This document shows, piece after piece, positions 30,717 to 40,045 of a stretch of DNA of 47,529 nt. The position numbers were made by a program, and so were the translations under genes. The DNA is from Candidatus Saccharimonadota bacterium (lineage in GTDB: Bacteria; Patescibacteriota; Saccharimonadia; Saccharimonadales; JAQGHD01), in NCBI GenBank assembly GCA_028288965.1, contig JAQGHD010000005.1:1-47529 (forward strand). The letters run 5' to 3'. How positions within the stretch are numbered: the stretch's first letter is position 1; the number at the start of each line of letters is the position of its first letter. The notes beneath the pieces were generated by a model. It searched no databases, was not told where the DNA came from, and saw nothing but the letters and a program-made list of their open reading frames with translations.

Positions 30717-32395
30717 AAACTATCCTCAGCAGGCTTTGGCATGTTCCTTCTCGGCACCGTCCTCGCTCGGATCATGATGAGTTATATCATGACCCGGCTG
30801 CTGAAAACGGGTTTATATTGCCGTTGGTACTTGGCATTATTATTGTCATGGTCATTGTCATGCTGGCCGCGGCCAGTATTATAGACACCAATTTTGGCAT
30901 TGTTGGGCAGAACAATGATAGCCAAAAAGCCTTTAACATTGCCGAGGCCGGCGCTAACTATTACCTGTGGCATCTTAGCCATAATCCTACTGATTACAAA
31001 GACGGCAAAACTACTCCTACCACACCCGACCCCGTCCTCGGATATGGGCCGTACGTCCACACTTACACCGATGCCAGCGCCACGAATGCCGGCACCTTTA
31101 CGTTGTGGATCAACCCTCAAGGCAGCGGCTCGACCATTGTAAAAGTTCGCTCCATTGGGCAGGCTAAAGGCGAAAAAACACTGCGTACCGTGGAGGCCCA
31201 GATTGGCGCACCGTCGTTTGCCAGTTATGGGGTGGTTAGTGATAGCGCGCTGTGGTTTGGCAATACCGAATCGGCCAGCGGCCCGGTACACTCCAATCAA
31301 GGTGTCCGCATGGATGGCGCCAACACTACTGATGTAACTAGCGCCAACAGTACTTATGTACCCTCCAACGCTATTGGTGGCAACGGCGCCAGTCATCCTG
31401 GCGTCTGGTGTGATACTGCCGTCACCAGCCCGGTAAATTGCAATACCCGCTCCAAAGTAGATTGGCGATTCCCAGTACCCTCGGTTGACTTTAACCAGGT
31501 TAGTGGCAGCTTATGCGCTATGAAAAAGACGGCCTTTTTGGCGAATGGGTCTACCTCAGCCCTGGCCTCTCAAGCCAATGCCTGCTCCCAAACTCCCACC
31601 ACGCGTACTAACGCCTATTTACCACAGCGCAGCGCCAGCGGTAGCTTCAGCGTCACGCAGGGCTATTTAGTCCAGCTCAATACAAACGGCACCTATGACC
31701 TATTTAATGTAAATGGCGAGAACGATACGCTGACTCCTTACACCAGTGCCCTCACTCTACAAAGTGTAGCCTCTGGTATTACCATGCCGACTTCTGGTGT
31801 GATCTTTGCTGAAGATAACGTATGGGTACGCAGCAACCCTACCTACCACGGCCGCGTAACCATTGGTGCTGGCCGCTTGGCTTCGGCTGCCAATAACGCT
31901 AACATTGTGATCGCCGATGATTTGGTGTACAGCACTAAAAATGGCCAAGACGCCATTGGCCTAGTAGCCGAGGATTCGGTCTATATCGCCCCGTATGCCC
32001 CCAATAGTTCTGGCGCCTTTACGTTTGAAGTAGATGGCGCTCTGTTGGCTGGCAGCGGCAATGTTATGTACGGCGAAAATGGCAACAATGCCCAACACCC
32101 GGCCGGTTACCGGGTTAGCCCCAACTCCTGTACTCGCGGCTGGGTAAACGCCAACCAACAATTTCTGTTCTACGGCTCAGTGGCTAACCGCCTAACCTGG
32201 ACTTGGACCTGGCTAGTTGGCAACAATGCCTGCGGCAATGCCGTTCGTGATCCGGTTAGCGGATCTTATATCTCCGGTATATTGAACAACACCACCCAGT
32301 ACGACACCAATCTGCTCTATGCCCCACCGCCCAGCTACCCCATTACCAGCAGTTACAACATCCTTTCCTGGCGTGAAGTACTGACGCACCCCTAA
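30713..32395 (+). CDS. PilX-like minor pilin with large extracellular domain
   Basis: 560 residues. After a 33-residue leader comes NGFILPLVLGIIIVMVIVMLA with FNIAEAGANYYLWHL, the PilX N-terminal pattern, in which the position-5 Glu is absent as usual for PilX. Residues about 165-555 form a large Ser/Thr/Asn/Gly-rich, beta-rich extracellular part with scattered Cys (CDTAVTSPVNC, NACGNAV), resembling polymer-like adhesin modules. In other bacteria PilX proteins modulate adhesion and aggregation. It ends the minor pilin operon and faces the EEP gene tail to tail. Confidence 0.75.
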   Translation: MKTILSRLWHVPSRHRPRSDHDELYHDPAAENGFILPLVLGIIIVMVIVMLAAASIIDTNFGIVGQNNDSQKAFNIAEAGANYYLWHLSHNPTDYKDGKTTPTTPDPVLGYGPYVHTYTDASATNAGTFTLWINPQGSGSTIVKVRSIGQAKGEKTLRTVEAQIGAPSFASYGVVSDSALWFGNTESASGPVHSNQGVRMDGANTTDVTSANSTYVPSNAIGGNGASHPGVWCDTAVTSPVNCNTRSKVDWRFPVPSVDFNQVSGSLCAMKKTAFLANGSTSALASQANACSQTPTTRTNAYLPQRSASGSFSVTQGYLVQLNTNGTYDLFNVNGENDTLTPYTSALTLQSVASGITMPTSGVIFAEDNVWVRSNPTYHGRVTIGAGRLASAANNANIVIADDLVYSTKNGQDAIGLVAEDSVYIAPYAPNSSGAFTFEVDGALLAGSGNVMYGENGNNAQHPAGYRVSPNSCTRGWVNANQQFLFYGSVANRLTWTWTWLVGNNACGNAVRDPVSGSYISGILNNTTQYDTNLLYAPPPSYPITSSYNILSWREVLTHP

Positions 32396-32405
32396 ACCCT
32401 CTACT

Positions 32406-33188
32406 TTAGGCAAGCACTAGCCTGGCAAGGGTAAAAGTTGTTGAAATTGCTTGGTGATCTGTAGAAATATCGACAAGTTCAGTGTGATTGGGGTGAATGG
32501 CGCCTCGATACAGCATAGCGTCGAGTTGCCCGTTGGGATTTAGTCCAATTTGCGATAGCTTGCCCAGCCAAGCATAGTTATTTCTGGCCACATCAAAAGT
32601 AGGCACGGTACCTAGATTTACGGCTGCCAAATGAGCATTGCCACGCATTTTTCTATCTAATCTGCCCGGCCCGGGCCAATGATTCATATCACCAGCCAGC
32701 ACTAATGGGTCAGTTACGTCAGCAAGAGCATCAGCCGCTGCGTTAATCTGTTTACGGCGTGATAGAAATTTTATGGGTACCGTCGGGTGCGTTGTGGCTA
32801 CCGTTACATGAGATCCCTTAGCGGTTTTAAGAGCTACCACTAGCAAACCACGTCCCCGCAAACGAAACTTGGTATCATCCCAGCGTTCACTGCCGTGAAA
32901 ACCAATCGCCCTTCCTAGAGGCCCCTGCTTTTGTAAGGTTACTTTTTTACTATCCGTAACCTTGTGTTCGGGTTTGATAGCAATAGCCAATCCAAAATGG
33001 CCAGCTATTGAGACGGCCAAGAGCCCTAGTTCTTTCACATGCTCGGCCAATTCATTAGGGGGCATTTGAACCTCTTGAAGCAAAAGCACATCGCTATTGG
33101 CTACCGCCTGCAACCCGCCACTGCGAATAGCTTTTCCCATTTGGGTGTTAGCCGTAGTAACGGTGATTTGCTCAGAAGGGTTATACAT
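32406..33188 (-). CDS. Endonuclease/exonuclease/phosphatase (EEP) family protein
   Basis: 260 residues, no signal peptide. LLLQEVQ (about 35-41, metal Glu), VTVATTHPT (about 127-135), LAGDMNHWPGPG (about 163-174, catalytic Asp/Asn) and ISTDHQAISTTF near the C-terminus (Asp-His pair) give the EEP catalytic set. Substrate is not determined; family members cut DNA, RNA caps or phospholipids. TATTAT (33195-33200) is exactly 6 bases before the ATG with no ribosome site, so it should be leaderless. It interrupts the pilus cluster on the opposite strand. Confidence 0.78.
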   Translation of the reverse strand: MYNPSEQITVTTANTQMGKAIRSGGLQAVANSDVLLLQEVQMPPNELAEHVKELGLLAVSIAGHFGLAIAIKPEHKVTDSKKVTLQKQGPLGRAIGFHGSERWDDTKFRLRGRGLLVVALKTAKGSHVTVATTHPTVPIKFLSRRKQINAAADALADVTDPLVLAGDMNHWPGPGRLDRKMRGNAHLAAVNLGTVPTFDVARNNYAWLGKLSQIGLNPNGQLDAMLYRGAIHPNHTELVDISTDHQAISTTFTLARLVLA

Positions 33189-33222
33189 GTGATCATAATA
33201 ACAAACCGCAACTAACCTGCTA

Positions 33223-33252
33223 TTGCTTGAGTTTATAACTTAATACTATAAA
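33223..33252 (+). promoter_or_regulatory. Promoter of the gene at 33277
   Basis: TTGCTT (33223-33228), 18-base spacer, TATAAA (33247-33252), followed by AAGGAG and the ATG. Confidence 0.5.
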
Positions 33253-33276
33253 ATGCTGGATAAATAAGGAGTTCTA

Positions 33277-33669
33277 ATGGACAAACATAGTTTCGCGAAA
33301 ACTGTTTTTGTGACCGGTTTAACGCTAGGTATTGGAGTGGGTGTAGGCATAACGGCAGAAAATCACACAAACGAAGTCGCCAGGGGTAAAGCGCTAACTG
33401 CCGCAACTTGCCTAAATACTATTCCGCATGAATCGATTGTTACCAAATCTTTAGACGAATGCTTCGAACAGGGGGTTCCCGGTGGAAATAAAATTAGTAA
33501 GAATAAGTTTCGTCCTGGGGATCCTATTAAATTTGTTGGCGCTTACATGGAGGCTCAACGACAAGAAGCTGAAAAAATTGAAGCCGCAAGAGTGGTTGCT
33601 TGGTCAGTTGTGCCCGATGTCGTTGCCGCAGCCGGCATTGCTTACCTGCTATTTTTAGACTTCATATAG
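33277..33669 (+). CDS. Small membrane protein, unknown function
   Basis: 130 residues with an N-terminal helix (about 8-27) and a C-terminal helix (about 106-127) enclosing a soluble segment with two Cys (CLNTIPH, DECFEQG) that may lie outside the membrane and form a disulphide. AAGGAGTTCTA is a good ribosome site. It lies between the minor pilin block and pilM, so a link to the pilus is possible but unsupported by sequence. Confidence 0.65.
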   Translation: MDKHSFAKTVFVTGLTLGIGVGVGITAENHTNEVARGKALTAATCLNTIPHESIVTKSLDECFEQGVPGGNKISKNKFRPGDPIKFVGAYMEAQRQEAEKIEAARVVAWSVVPDVVAAAGIAYLLFLDFI

Positions 33670-33762
33670 CAGAGCCACGAATTTCAGCTAAGGATTAGCT
33701 TCCTCTGTTCTGTGATATAGTTATAGGGAAAATTGTTATGCTTTGATGGGCAGCATCAACAC

Positions 33763-34824
33763 ATGAATTCAGCATTATTTTACAAAGACAAACCACTATT
33801 CGGACTAGATATAGGCTTCAACACCATAAAGGTGATGCAGCTAAACCGCCACACTAATCAATATGTGGTTAGTGGCTATGGTGTGGGCAGCTTTGACGCC
33901 AAAGCTATTGAGAATGGCGTTGTGGTTGATTACGAATCGATGGCCAAAAGCGCCAATGAGTTATTTGATCATAAAATCATAGGTGAAATTAACACTAGAC
34001 GGGTGGCTGTCTCGGTACCGGCAGCCCGCACCTTTAACCGCCCCATGACCCTACCCGTACAGGCCGCCAAAGATCTGGACGAAGCCGTCAGGCTTGAGGC
34101 CGAGCAGTACATTCCCGTACCACTTGATGATTTATATATCGATTACGTTATAAATAATCGGAGCGAGAAAGAAATTGGTTTACTGGCCGTAGCCTCGCCG
34201 CGAAAAATGATTGATTCGTACCTGACGCTCATGAATGTCTTAGGGCTAGAGCCGGTCACCATGGAAACGACTATCGGTGCCACCGGTCGCCTATTCTTAC
34301 AAACTGATCAGAGCGATACGCCTACGGTACTGATTGATTTTGGTTCCATTTCGGCCGATATTACTATCTATGATAAAGGGCTGATTGTAACCGGCACCGT
34401 GCCCTGCGGTGGCGATAACTTTACCGATGCCATCTCAACTTTCCTGGGTGTTACTAAGGATGAGGCTCACATCATCAAAACCAAATATGGTTTAGGACCA
34501 AGCAAAAAACAGGCGGACATTAAGGCCGCGCTGGCCCCGCAGCTTGAGCAGTTAGTTAAAGAAATCCGTCGGATGATTCGCTATTACGAAGACCGCTCGG
34601 GCAAAAACGGCACCATTAACCAGATTGTAACCATGGGCGGTGGCGCCAACATGCCGGGCCTCAGTGAATATATGACTAACACCCTGCGGCTGCCGGTGCG
34701 AACCTGTGATCCGTGGGAACGCTTAACTTTTGGACGGCTGCAACCACCCAGCAGCGTAGAGCAATCGATGTACGTCACCGTAGCCGGACTAGCCTTAATT
34801 GACTCTAAGGAAATTTTTAAGTGA
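33763..34824 (+). CDS. pilM: PilM, actin-like pilus assembly protein
   Basis: 353 residues from ATG 33763 (a GTG- or ATG-led upstream extension has no family similarity). GLDIGFNTIKVMQL (about 14-27) is the phosphate-1 motif, VLIDFGSISADITIYDKG (about 197-214) the second, and VTMGGGANMPGLSEYM (about 297-312) the adenosine motif of the ASKHA fold. PilM binds the cytoplasmic tip of PilN and links the motor to the PilNO alignment complex. It starts a pilM-pilN-pilO-97 aa operon in which all genes overlap by 4 bases. Confidence 0.94.
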   Translation: MNSALFYKDKPLFGLDIGFNTIKVMQLNRHTNQYVVSGYGVGSFDAKAIENGVVVDYESMAKSANELFDHKIIGEINTRRVAVSVPAARTFNRPMTLPVQAAKDLDEAVRLEAEQYIPVPLDDLYIDYVINNRSEKEIGLLAVASPRKMIDSYLTLMNVLGLEPVTMETTIGATGRLFLQTDQSDTPTVLIDFGSISADITIYDKGLIVTGTVPCGGDNFTDAISTFLGVTKDEAHIIKTKYGLGPSKKQADIKAALAPQLEQLVKEIRRMIRYYEDRSGKNGTINQIVTMGGGANMPGLSEYMTNTLRLPVRTCDPWERLTFGRLQPPSSVEQSMYVTVAGLALIDSKEIFK

Positions 34825-35414
34825 TCAATTTACTGCCACCAGTTGTTAAAGAAGATATTGCCTACGCTCGGCGCAATTCACGTTTATTACGCTACATTGG
34901 CTTTGGTTGTCTGGCCATCTTGGGTGTTGGCATAATTATTTTATTCGGCTACATTTTTATCAATAACTCGATTGTTGATTACCACAAGCAAGTGGCCGAG
35001 AGTCAAAGCAACCTAAAGGCTCAAAAACTGGATGAAACCCAGGCCAAAGTTGAGTCTATTTCGGGTGACTTAAAACTAATTGTCCAAGTACTCGGCAAAG
35101 AAGTATTGTTTTCAAAGCTTATCAAGCAGATCGGCTCGGTTATGCCAGCCAAATCGGTGCTGTCTAATATTGAAATTAGCAAGGTGCAAGGCGGCATTGA
35201 CCTGACGGCCAGCGCTAAGGATTACGAAACCGCTACCCAGGTACAAGTAAACCTCCAAGATCCGGCCAACAAGCTGTTTGATAAAGTTGATCTTATAGCT
35301 GTCACCTGTGGCTCCAATAATAACCCAGCCTACCCTTGTACTGTCACGCTGCGGGCTTTGTTCACCAAGAACAATCCATTCCTCTTTATTAACAATGGGA
35401 AGACCACAAAATGA
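34821..35414 (+). CDS. pilN: PilN, pilus alignment protein
   Basis: 197 residues, GTG start overlapping the pilM stop (GTGA). It opens with INLLPPVVKED, the PilN motif that binds PilM, followed by a membrane helix (about 27-48) and a periplasm-type coiled coil and ferredoxin-like domain. Two Cys near the end (CGSNNNPAYPC) may form a disulphide. In a monoderm the domain would lie in the wall zone. Confidence 0.9.
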   Translation: MINLLPPVVKEDIAYARRNSRLLRYIGFGCLAILGVGIIILFGYIFINNSIVDYHKQVAESQSNLKAQKLDETQAKVESISGDLKLIVQVLGKEVLFSKLIKQIGSVMPAKSVLSNIEISKVQGGIDLTASAKDYETATQVQVNLQDPANKLFDKVDLIAVTCGSNNNPAYPCTVTLRALFTKNNPFLFINNGKTTK

Positions 35415-36040
35415 GTACTAAAAAAGTCTTTTACCTCATGATAGTGCTGCTGGTGCTGGTAGTTGGTGGTGGCATTGGTAGTATTGCAGTCGGTAATATT
35501 GTGCTCCAGAAAAAGGCCAATGAGCTGGTAAGCCTCAAGTTGGATAACAAAGTGCTTGATGCGCAGCAAGTCGCACTGGTCAAAGCCAATAAAGACATCC
35601 AAAAATATGCCGACTTAGAAAGCATCGCTAAAGCGGTGGTGCCCAAGGATAAAGACCAAGCCCGAGCGGTACGAGAGATTGTTCAAATTGCCAGCCAAAG
35701 CGGCATTACCCTGACCAGCGTTAGTTTCCCTGCCTCCAATCTTGGTGCCGGTGCCAGCTCTTCTGCCTCAGGCTCGGGCACCACTAGCAGTAAGGTGGCC
35801 ATTAGCCAGGCAACGCCTGTCAGTGGTTTACCGGGCGTCTATAGCCTGGAGATGATCATCACGCCAGAAACTACTACCCACAAGATTAGCTACACACAGT
35901 TCCTAGACTTCTTAAGCCGCTTGGAAAACAACCGTCGTACTGCCCAAGTTACTAGTATTAAGATTGACCCGGTTTCTTCTGATCAAAAAAGTCCGTATGT
36001 TACATTTAGCTTAACCATTAATATATTTATCAAGCCATGA
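35411..36040 (+). CDS. pilO: PilO, pilus alignment protein
   Basis: 209 residues. N-terminal helix (about 7-29), coiled coil (about 35-90), Ser/Gly linker (about 112-130) and a C-terminal ferredoxin-like domain (about 140-209, including YTQFLDFLSRLENNRRTAQVTSI). Pairs with PilN. Overlaps both neighbours by ATGA junctions. Confidence 0.88.
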   Translation: MSTKKVFYLMIVLLVLVVGGGIGSIAVGNIVLQKKANELVSLKLDNKVLDAQQVALVKANKDIQKYADLESIAKAVVPKDKDQARAVREIVQIASQSGITLTSVSFPASNLGAGASSSASGSGTTSSKVAISQATPVSGLPGVYSLEMIITPETTTHKISYTQFLDFLSRLENNRRTAQVTSIKIDPVSSDQKSPYVTFSLTINIFIKP

Positions 36041-36330
36041 AACTCCAACAACTCCTTACCAAATTTAAGTCTACGGCCATTTTCTTCCGTAAGTACGCCA
36101 CCTTTATGGCCTTTGTCATAATAATTCTTGGCTACAGTTTTATGGTCTGGCGGATTAATGTTTTTACCTCTAAAGAGCCGGCAGACGCCGATGTGCAAAA
36201 CAAATTAGCCGGTACCAAACGCCCAGTGATCGATCAAAAAACCGTTGATAAAATTCAACAGCTCCAAGGCAACAACGTCCAAGTCCAAACTCTCTTCAAA
36301 CAAGCTCGCGACAACCCATTTCAAGAATAA
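36037..36330 (+). CDS. Small membrane protein of the pilMNO operon
   Basis: 97 residues: basic N-terminus, one helix (about 20-39) and a charged extracellular tail of about 55 residues rich in Gln/Asp/Lys. It starts inside the pilO stop (ATGA). In Proteobacteria the fourth gene is pilP, a lipoprotein contacting the secretin. No lipobox or PilP fold is seen here, and no secretin is expected in a monoderm, so this may be a lineage-specific partner of PilNO. Confidence 0.7.
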   Translation: MKLQQLLTKFKSTAIFFRKYATFMAFVIIILGYSFMVWRINVFTSKEPADADVQNKLAGTKRPVIDQKTVDKIQQLQGNNVQVQTLFKQARDNPFQE

Positions 36331-36404
36331 GCTTAGGGGAAGGGGTGCTCTGCTTTGGTTAGTTTGCGCTTGCATATAAGAAGCGAGCGCGACAGAATGG
36401 GTTC

Positions 36405-37412
36405 ATGTCCGAGCAACTCAGTGAACCGGCAGAAAAACCACACTATCCGCTTATATATGGCGAGTACTGGCCAGAAGTTCTTGAGGAGCCAGAGTATCAG
36501 GACTGGCTTCAAGAACAGGTAGTCCTTACCAAGACTGGCCTCAGCGCCCTGCCCGCCCCACCAGAATGGGCGGACAATGAAGCGCAAATTAGCGTGGCCT
36601 GGCAACGAGCTGCTGAAGTAGTCGCGGATGCCAGTTATTGGCCATACCAGGTAAAGGATGTTCCGCCCATCAATGTCTTAAAGAACAGTATTGGTATTCT
36701 GCAAGAAAGCATTAATCAAACTGGCTGGCAGATAGAAGGCGTGGCCTTTAGCGTGGCTGACGTACGCGAACCGCCAACTCGCCCCAAACTCATCGATATC
36801 CGTGGTTTAATTACGCCCACACCCATTATCGACATGGATTTTGACACTTTTTTGACACTCAGCAATGAAGAGATCGAGGCGCTCCAGAAACGCATAACTG
36901 CAGCATTCGCCACAAGAAGGGATCATGCCAGCAACAGCTGGTTCGATTCACCGGTGTTTAGCCAAGTTTTTCGAGATGCCGGGAACCTCCATGACTATAG
37001 AAAATGGAAGCGATACGGCAAGCCCGACAGAGACTTAGACTATGAGGAGCTGCAGATCCGCATGGAAGATTGTGTAGCTAATAGGCTGTTAGCTGATCCG
37101 AATTATGGTGCGTATCCCGAAGAAACTTGGCAACAATTAGCCGATGCCGACAAAAACCTAGTTTTCGGTATCCTCCAATACTTGTGGAGCATGCGAGCGT
37201 TGTACGATTACCCGGATATAGATACCTATAGTCTTGGCCAATTTGGCGACACTGCCATAGAGAGCGCCCAGAAATTGGCCAAGCGCGGCGTCTTGGTGAA
37301 ACTCGGTTCATACACTGATCTTGGCGGTTTTGAACGTGAAGATTTTAGCCTGAACGAGGAGCTCTACGCTTTTTGGCTCAAAGAATCTGTTAAATCGTCT
37401 CAGGAAGAGTAA
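36405..37412 (+). CDS. Unknown soluble protein (335 residues)
   Basis: No recognised family, no signal peptide or membrane segment. Rich in Trp, Tyr, Glu and Asp, mostly helical by eye, with a short beta region near 118-150 (GLITPTPIIDMDFDTFLTL). No Shine-Dalgarno sequence; TATAAG at about 36375 is a possible -10 box. It follows the pilus operon by 75 bases on the same strand and meets the PH-domain gene tail to tail. Its role is unknown. Confidence 0.7.
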   Translation: MSEQLSEPAEKPHYPLIYGEYWPEVLEEPEYQDWLQEQVVLTKTGLSALPAPPEWADNEAQISVAWQRAAEVVADASYWPYQVKDVPPINVLKNSIGILQESINQTGWQIEGVAFSVADVREPPTRPKLIDIRGLITPTPIIDMDFDTFLTLSNEEIEALQKRITAAFATRRDHASNSWFDSPVFSQVFRDAGNLHDYRKWKRYGKPDRDLDYEELQIRMEDCVANRLLADPNYGAYPEETWQQLADADKNLVFGILQYLWSMRALYDYPDIDTYSLGQFGDTAIESAQKLAKRGVLVKLGSYTDLGGFEREDFSLNEELYAFWLKESVKSSQEE

Positions 37413-37418
37413 AACTAC

Positions 37419-38051
37419 CTAGTTTCCGTATTGTTTGATGGAATCTTCGTGACACTTGATGATCATCTGGCTGTTTTGACTAGGTTTAGGGATGTAAGGG
37501 AATTTTAGTAGTTCGGTTTCACCGGCTGTCTCTACGATTAAGGTGCCAAAATCAAACATGCGTGGCAGAATGCCTTTTTGCAACACGGTCACGTCCTCTA
37601 CTCTACCAATGCCAAGTTGAATAGTTTTACGATTAAACAGGCTGGTATAGAGTACCTCGGCAATTTTTTCATTGGTCAAAAAGACCACGCTACTGCGGTA
37701 AACAATGACCCCAATGGCGGAAACAATGGCGATAAAAATACTTAGTATGATGCCAAGGGCCAAAACCGCAACACGAACAGTTGTGGCACGGGCTACACCG
37801 GCTAGATCTATGCGGTGGATATTGGCAGCCAAGGCAAAGCTCATACTTAAAATGATGACTATGATCAATATGGCCGGCACAATAATAAATACGAGGCCGA
37901 TGGGATGTTTATGCATTTCGGCAACCATTTGCTCTTTGTCGTCAAACTCTATGTAGCGAAAACCACGTTGGCCGGATGGACTTAAGTTGGCGCAGACTTG
38001 GGTTTTATAGGGAGTCATGCCCCGCGCGTATTTAATGGTCTTAGGATTCAT
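37419..38051 (-). CDS. Membrane protein with bacterial PH domain (bPH2-like)
   Basis: 210 residues. Soluble start, helices at about 50-75 and 90-118, then a PH-like domain (about 120-205) with VVFLTNEKIAEVLYTSLFNRKTIQL and IGRVEDVTVLQKG, the usual pattern of bacterial DUF304/PH proteins. The GRVEDV turn is typical. Function of these proteins is poorly known (membrane or envelope stress). TATAAT (38060-38065) lies 8 bases before the ATG and overlaps the ruvB stop, so the promoter is embedded in the end of ruvB and the mRNA is nearly leaderless. Confidence 0.78.
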   Translation of the reverse strand: MNPKTIKYARGMTPYKTQVCANLSPSGQRGFRYIEFDDKEQMVAEMHKHPIGLVFIIVPAILIIVIILSMSFALAANIHRIDLAGVARATTVRVAVLALGIILSIFIAIVSAIGVIVYRSSVVFLTNEKIAEVLYTSLFNRKTIQLGIGRVEDVTVLQKGILPRMFDFGTLIVETAGETELLKFPYIPKPSQNSQMIIKCHEDSIKQYGN

Positions 38052-38060
38052 GCTCTAGAA

Positions 38061-39080
38061 TTATATCAGCCTTTGTTGCTTTGTAGTTTTTGTTTTACCA
38101 AGATGAGCGTGCGCCTTGGGGGTAGTTTTTCGTCCTCTTGATGTGCGCTCAATGAGTCCAATCTGCATCAGATATGGCTCGTGAAAATCCTCAATCGTGG
38201 TGCGCTCCTCAGCCGTCAAGGCCGCCAGCGTTTCCACGCCTACCGGACCGCCTTTGTAATTTTCAATGATGGCAGCCAGCAGTAATCTATCAGTTGGATC
38301 AAGCCCCAGCTCATCTATCTCTAATAGTTCCATAGCCTGAAGACTTATGCTGGTATCAATAGTGCCATCACCGTTAATATCGGCAAAGTCACGGACGCGT
38401 TTGAGTAGACGATTGGCTAGGCGTGGCGTTAAGCGAGACCGCAGCGCCAGTTCGTGGGCCGCTTTGGCATCAATTTTTACATGTAAAATCTTGGCGGCTC
38501 GTTCGATAATGACTTGGATTTCCTTAGGGCTATAAAATTCCAGGCGATGAATCATGCCAAAACGATCCCGCAGAGGCGCCGCTAATTCACCGGTACGTGT
38601 GGTGGCGGCTATGAGGGTAAACTTAGGCAGATCCAGCCGCAAGCTCCGGGCACTTGGTCCCTTGCCGAGCATAATGTCGAGTTTAAAATCTTCCATGGCG
38701 CTATACAGCACTTCTTCCACGGTACGGTGCAAGCGGTGAATTTCATCAATGAATAATATATCGCCGTCTTGCAGGTTAGTCAGCAGGCTGGCCAGATCGC
38801 CGGCCCGCTCAATTGCCGGCCCACTGGTAATGCGTATGTTAGCCCCCATCTCATGAGCGATCACGCTGGCCAGGGTGGTTTTGCCGAGCCCTGGCGGACC
38901 ATACAACAGAACGTGTTCTAAGGCTTCACCGCGTTTTTTAGCCGCCGCAATCGCCAGCTGCAAATTTTGTTTGATCCGACGCTGGCCAATGTAGTTAGCA
39001 AAATCCTTAGGCCTGAGCGTAATTTCTAGAACTTGATCATCTTCGTCGGCTTGTGCCACGGTTATGCGTTCAATAGCCAT
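38061..39080 (-). CDS. ruvB: Holliday junction helicase RuvB
   Basis: 339 residues. [12 protein letters not shown] at the N-terminus, [11 protein letters not shown] (Walker A, about 64-74), [12 protein letters not shown] (Walker B, about 113), sensor 1 AATTRTGEL and arginine finger RDRFG, and a C-terminal winged helix ([31 protein letters not shown]). It drives branch migration with RuvA. It starts on the last base of ruvA (TAATG overlap). Confidence 0.97.
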   Translation of the reverse strand: MAIERITVAQADEDDQVLEITLRPKDFANYIGQRRIKQNLQLAIAAAKKRGEALEHVLLYGPPGLGKTTLASVIAHEMGANIRITSGPAIERAGDLASLLTNLQDGDILFIDEIHRLHRTVEEVLYSAMEDFKLDIMLGKGPSARSLRLDLPKFTLIAATTRTGELAAPLRDRFGMIHRLEFYSPKEIQVIIERAAKILHVKIDAKAAHELALRSRLTPRLANRLLKRVRDFADINGDGTIDTSISLQAMELLEIDELGLDPTDRLLLAAIIENYKGGPVGVETLAALTAEERTTIEDFHEPYLMQIGLIERTSRGRKTTPKAHAHLGKTKTTKQQRLI

Positions 39081-39664
39081 TAGACCGCTCCCCTCAAGGC
39101 TTCTTTGATGCGCTGCTCTGTTGATAGCTCGGCATCAACATGTTCGAGCGCTCGGGCAGCATCCTGGGTGGTGTAGCCTAAACTTACGAGGGCCTCCACC
39201 GCCTCATCCTTAAGCAGTAAACTCTTGGCCGTGAGTACACCGCTGCCCGTCAGATCCGCCCCCACTAAGCCAACTTTGTCTTTTAGATCCACTACCACCC
39301 GCTCGGCGACGCGCCGTCCTACACCAGCCGCCGATTGTAGGTACTTTATTTCGCCATTGGCAATCGCTTGACGAACTTCGTGCACCGTGCCAATGCTTAA
39401 CACACTGAGCGCCATGCGCGGGCCTACCCCGTTGACACTAAGCAATTGCTCAAATAAATGCTTGGTATCTAGCGCAATAAAGCCGTACAGCTCGTGCACG
39501 TTTTCGCGCAAGTATTCATAAATATAGATTTTTTGTCGTTGCCCCACAGTCAAATGTCCGTAATCTTCTGGCGTTACGTACAGACCATAGCCGACGCCCT
39601 GGACATCGAGTACCACTAACTCCTGAAGCTTTTCGGCAACCACGCCACTAAGTGTTGCAATCAT
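39080..39664 (-). CDS. ruvA: Holliday junction DNA-binding protein RuvA
   Basis: 194 residues. N-terminal OB fold ([23 protein letters not shown]), two helix-hairpin-helix motifs ([39 protein letters not shown]) and the C-terminal RuvB-binding domain ([20 protein letters not shown]). Full length. It forms a one-base overlap operon with ruvB. Confidence 0.97.
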   Translation of the reverse strand: MIATLSGVVAEKLQELVVLDVQGVGYGLYVTPEDYGHLTVGQRQKIYIYEYLRENVHELYGFIALDTKHLFEQLLSVNGVGPRMALSVLSIGTVHEVRQAIANGEIKYLQSAAGVGRRVAERVVVDLKDKVGLVGADLTGSGVLTAKSLLLKDEAVEALVSLGYTTQDAARALEHVDAELSTEQRIKEALRGAV

Positions 39665-39709
39665 CTTATTAGTATAGCAAGCTTAACCAGAACTTGAGAT
39701 TAAAGAGAC

Positions 39710-39928
39710 CTACGGTTTGGCGCGAAGCATTAAACGTAAGTTAGCCAGGTACTGTTGCGGGTCAAGTGCGGGATGCACTTTTAAATAGGCAAGATGGTAA
39801 TCCACGAACGACATTTTGTGCTCAGGCCATTGTTCTACGTTACCTTTGTATACTGATTTGGTTACCAAAAACGGATTCGTTTCCATTTTTTCCAATGTAG
39901 TTGTTACTTCTTCTTCCGTCATAAACAT
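39710..39928 (-). CDS. Small unknown protein (72 residues)
   Basis: From ATG 39926-39928: MFMTEEEVTTTLEKMETNPF, then SVYKGNVEQWPEHKMSFVDYHLAYLKVHPALDPQQYLANLRLMLRAK in shorter recognisable blocks of helix. AAGGTGTGACC puts a ribosome site 7 bases before this ATG, better than the GTG two codons upstream. The ribosome site lies inside the last codons of the 18-residue ORF upstream, so the two are coupled. Soluble, amphipathic; no family recognised. Confidence 0.65.
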   Translation of the reverse strand: MFMTEEEVTTTLEKMETNPFLVTKSVYKGNVEQWPEHKMSFVDYHLAYLKVHPALDPQQYLANLRLMLRAKP

Positions 39929-39930
39929 GG

Positions 39931-39987
39931 TCACACCTTTGCTCGCTTAGGTTTCTTCGTTTCTTTGCGCCCCTTATCTTTGGACAT
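39931..39987 (-). CDS. Lysine-rich 18-residue peptide ORF
   Basis: MSKDKGRKETKKPKRAKV with GGAGGGG 5 bases before its ATG, one of the strongest ribosome sites in the window. Highly basic. It sits immediately upstream of the 72-residue gene, whose ribosome site it contains, so it is either a translated leader or a tiny nucleic-acid-binding peptide. Confidence 0.5.
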   Translation of the reverse strand: MSKDKGRKETKKPKRAKV

Positions 39988-40045
39988 GAGTGCCCCTCCC
40001 TTTACCCTCTATTATGCTCTCTTATGGGGTATTTTCCTAATCTGA

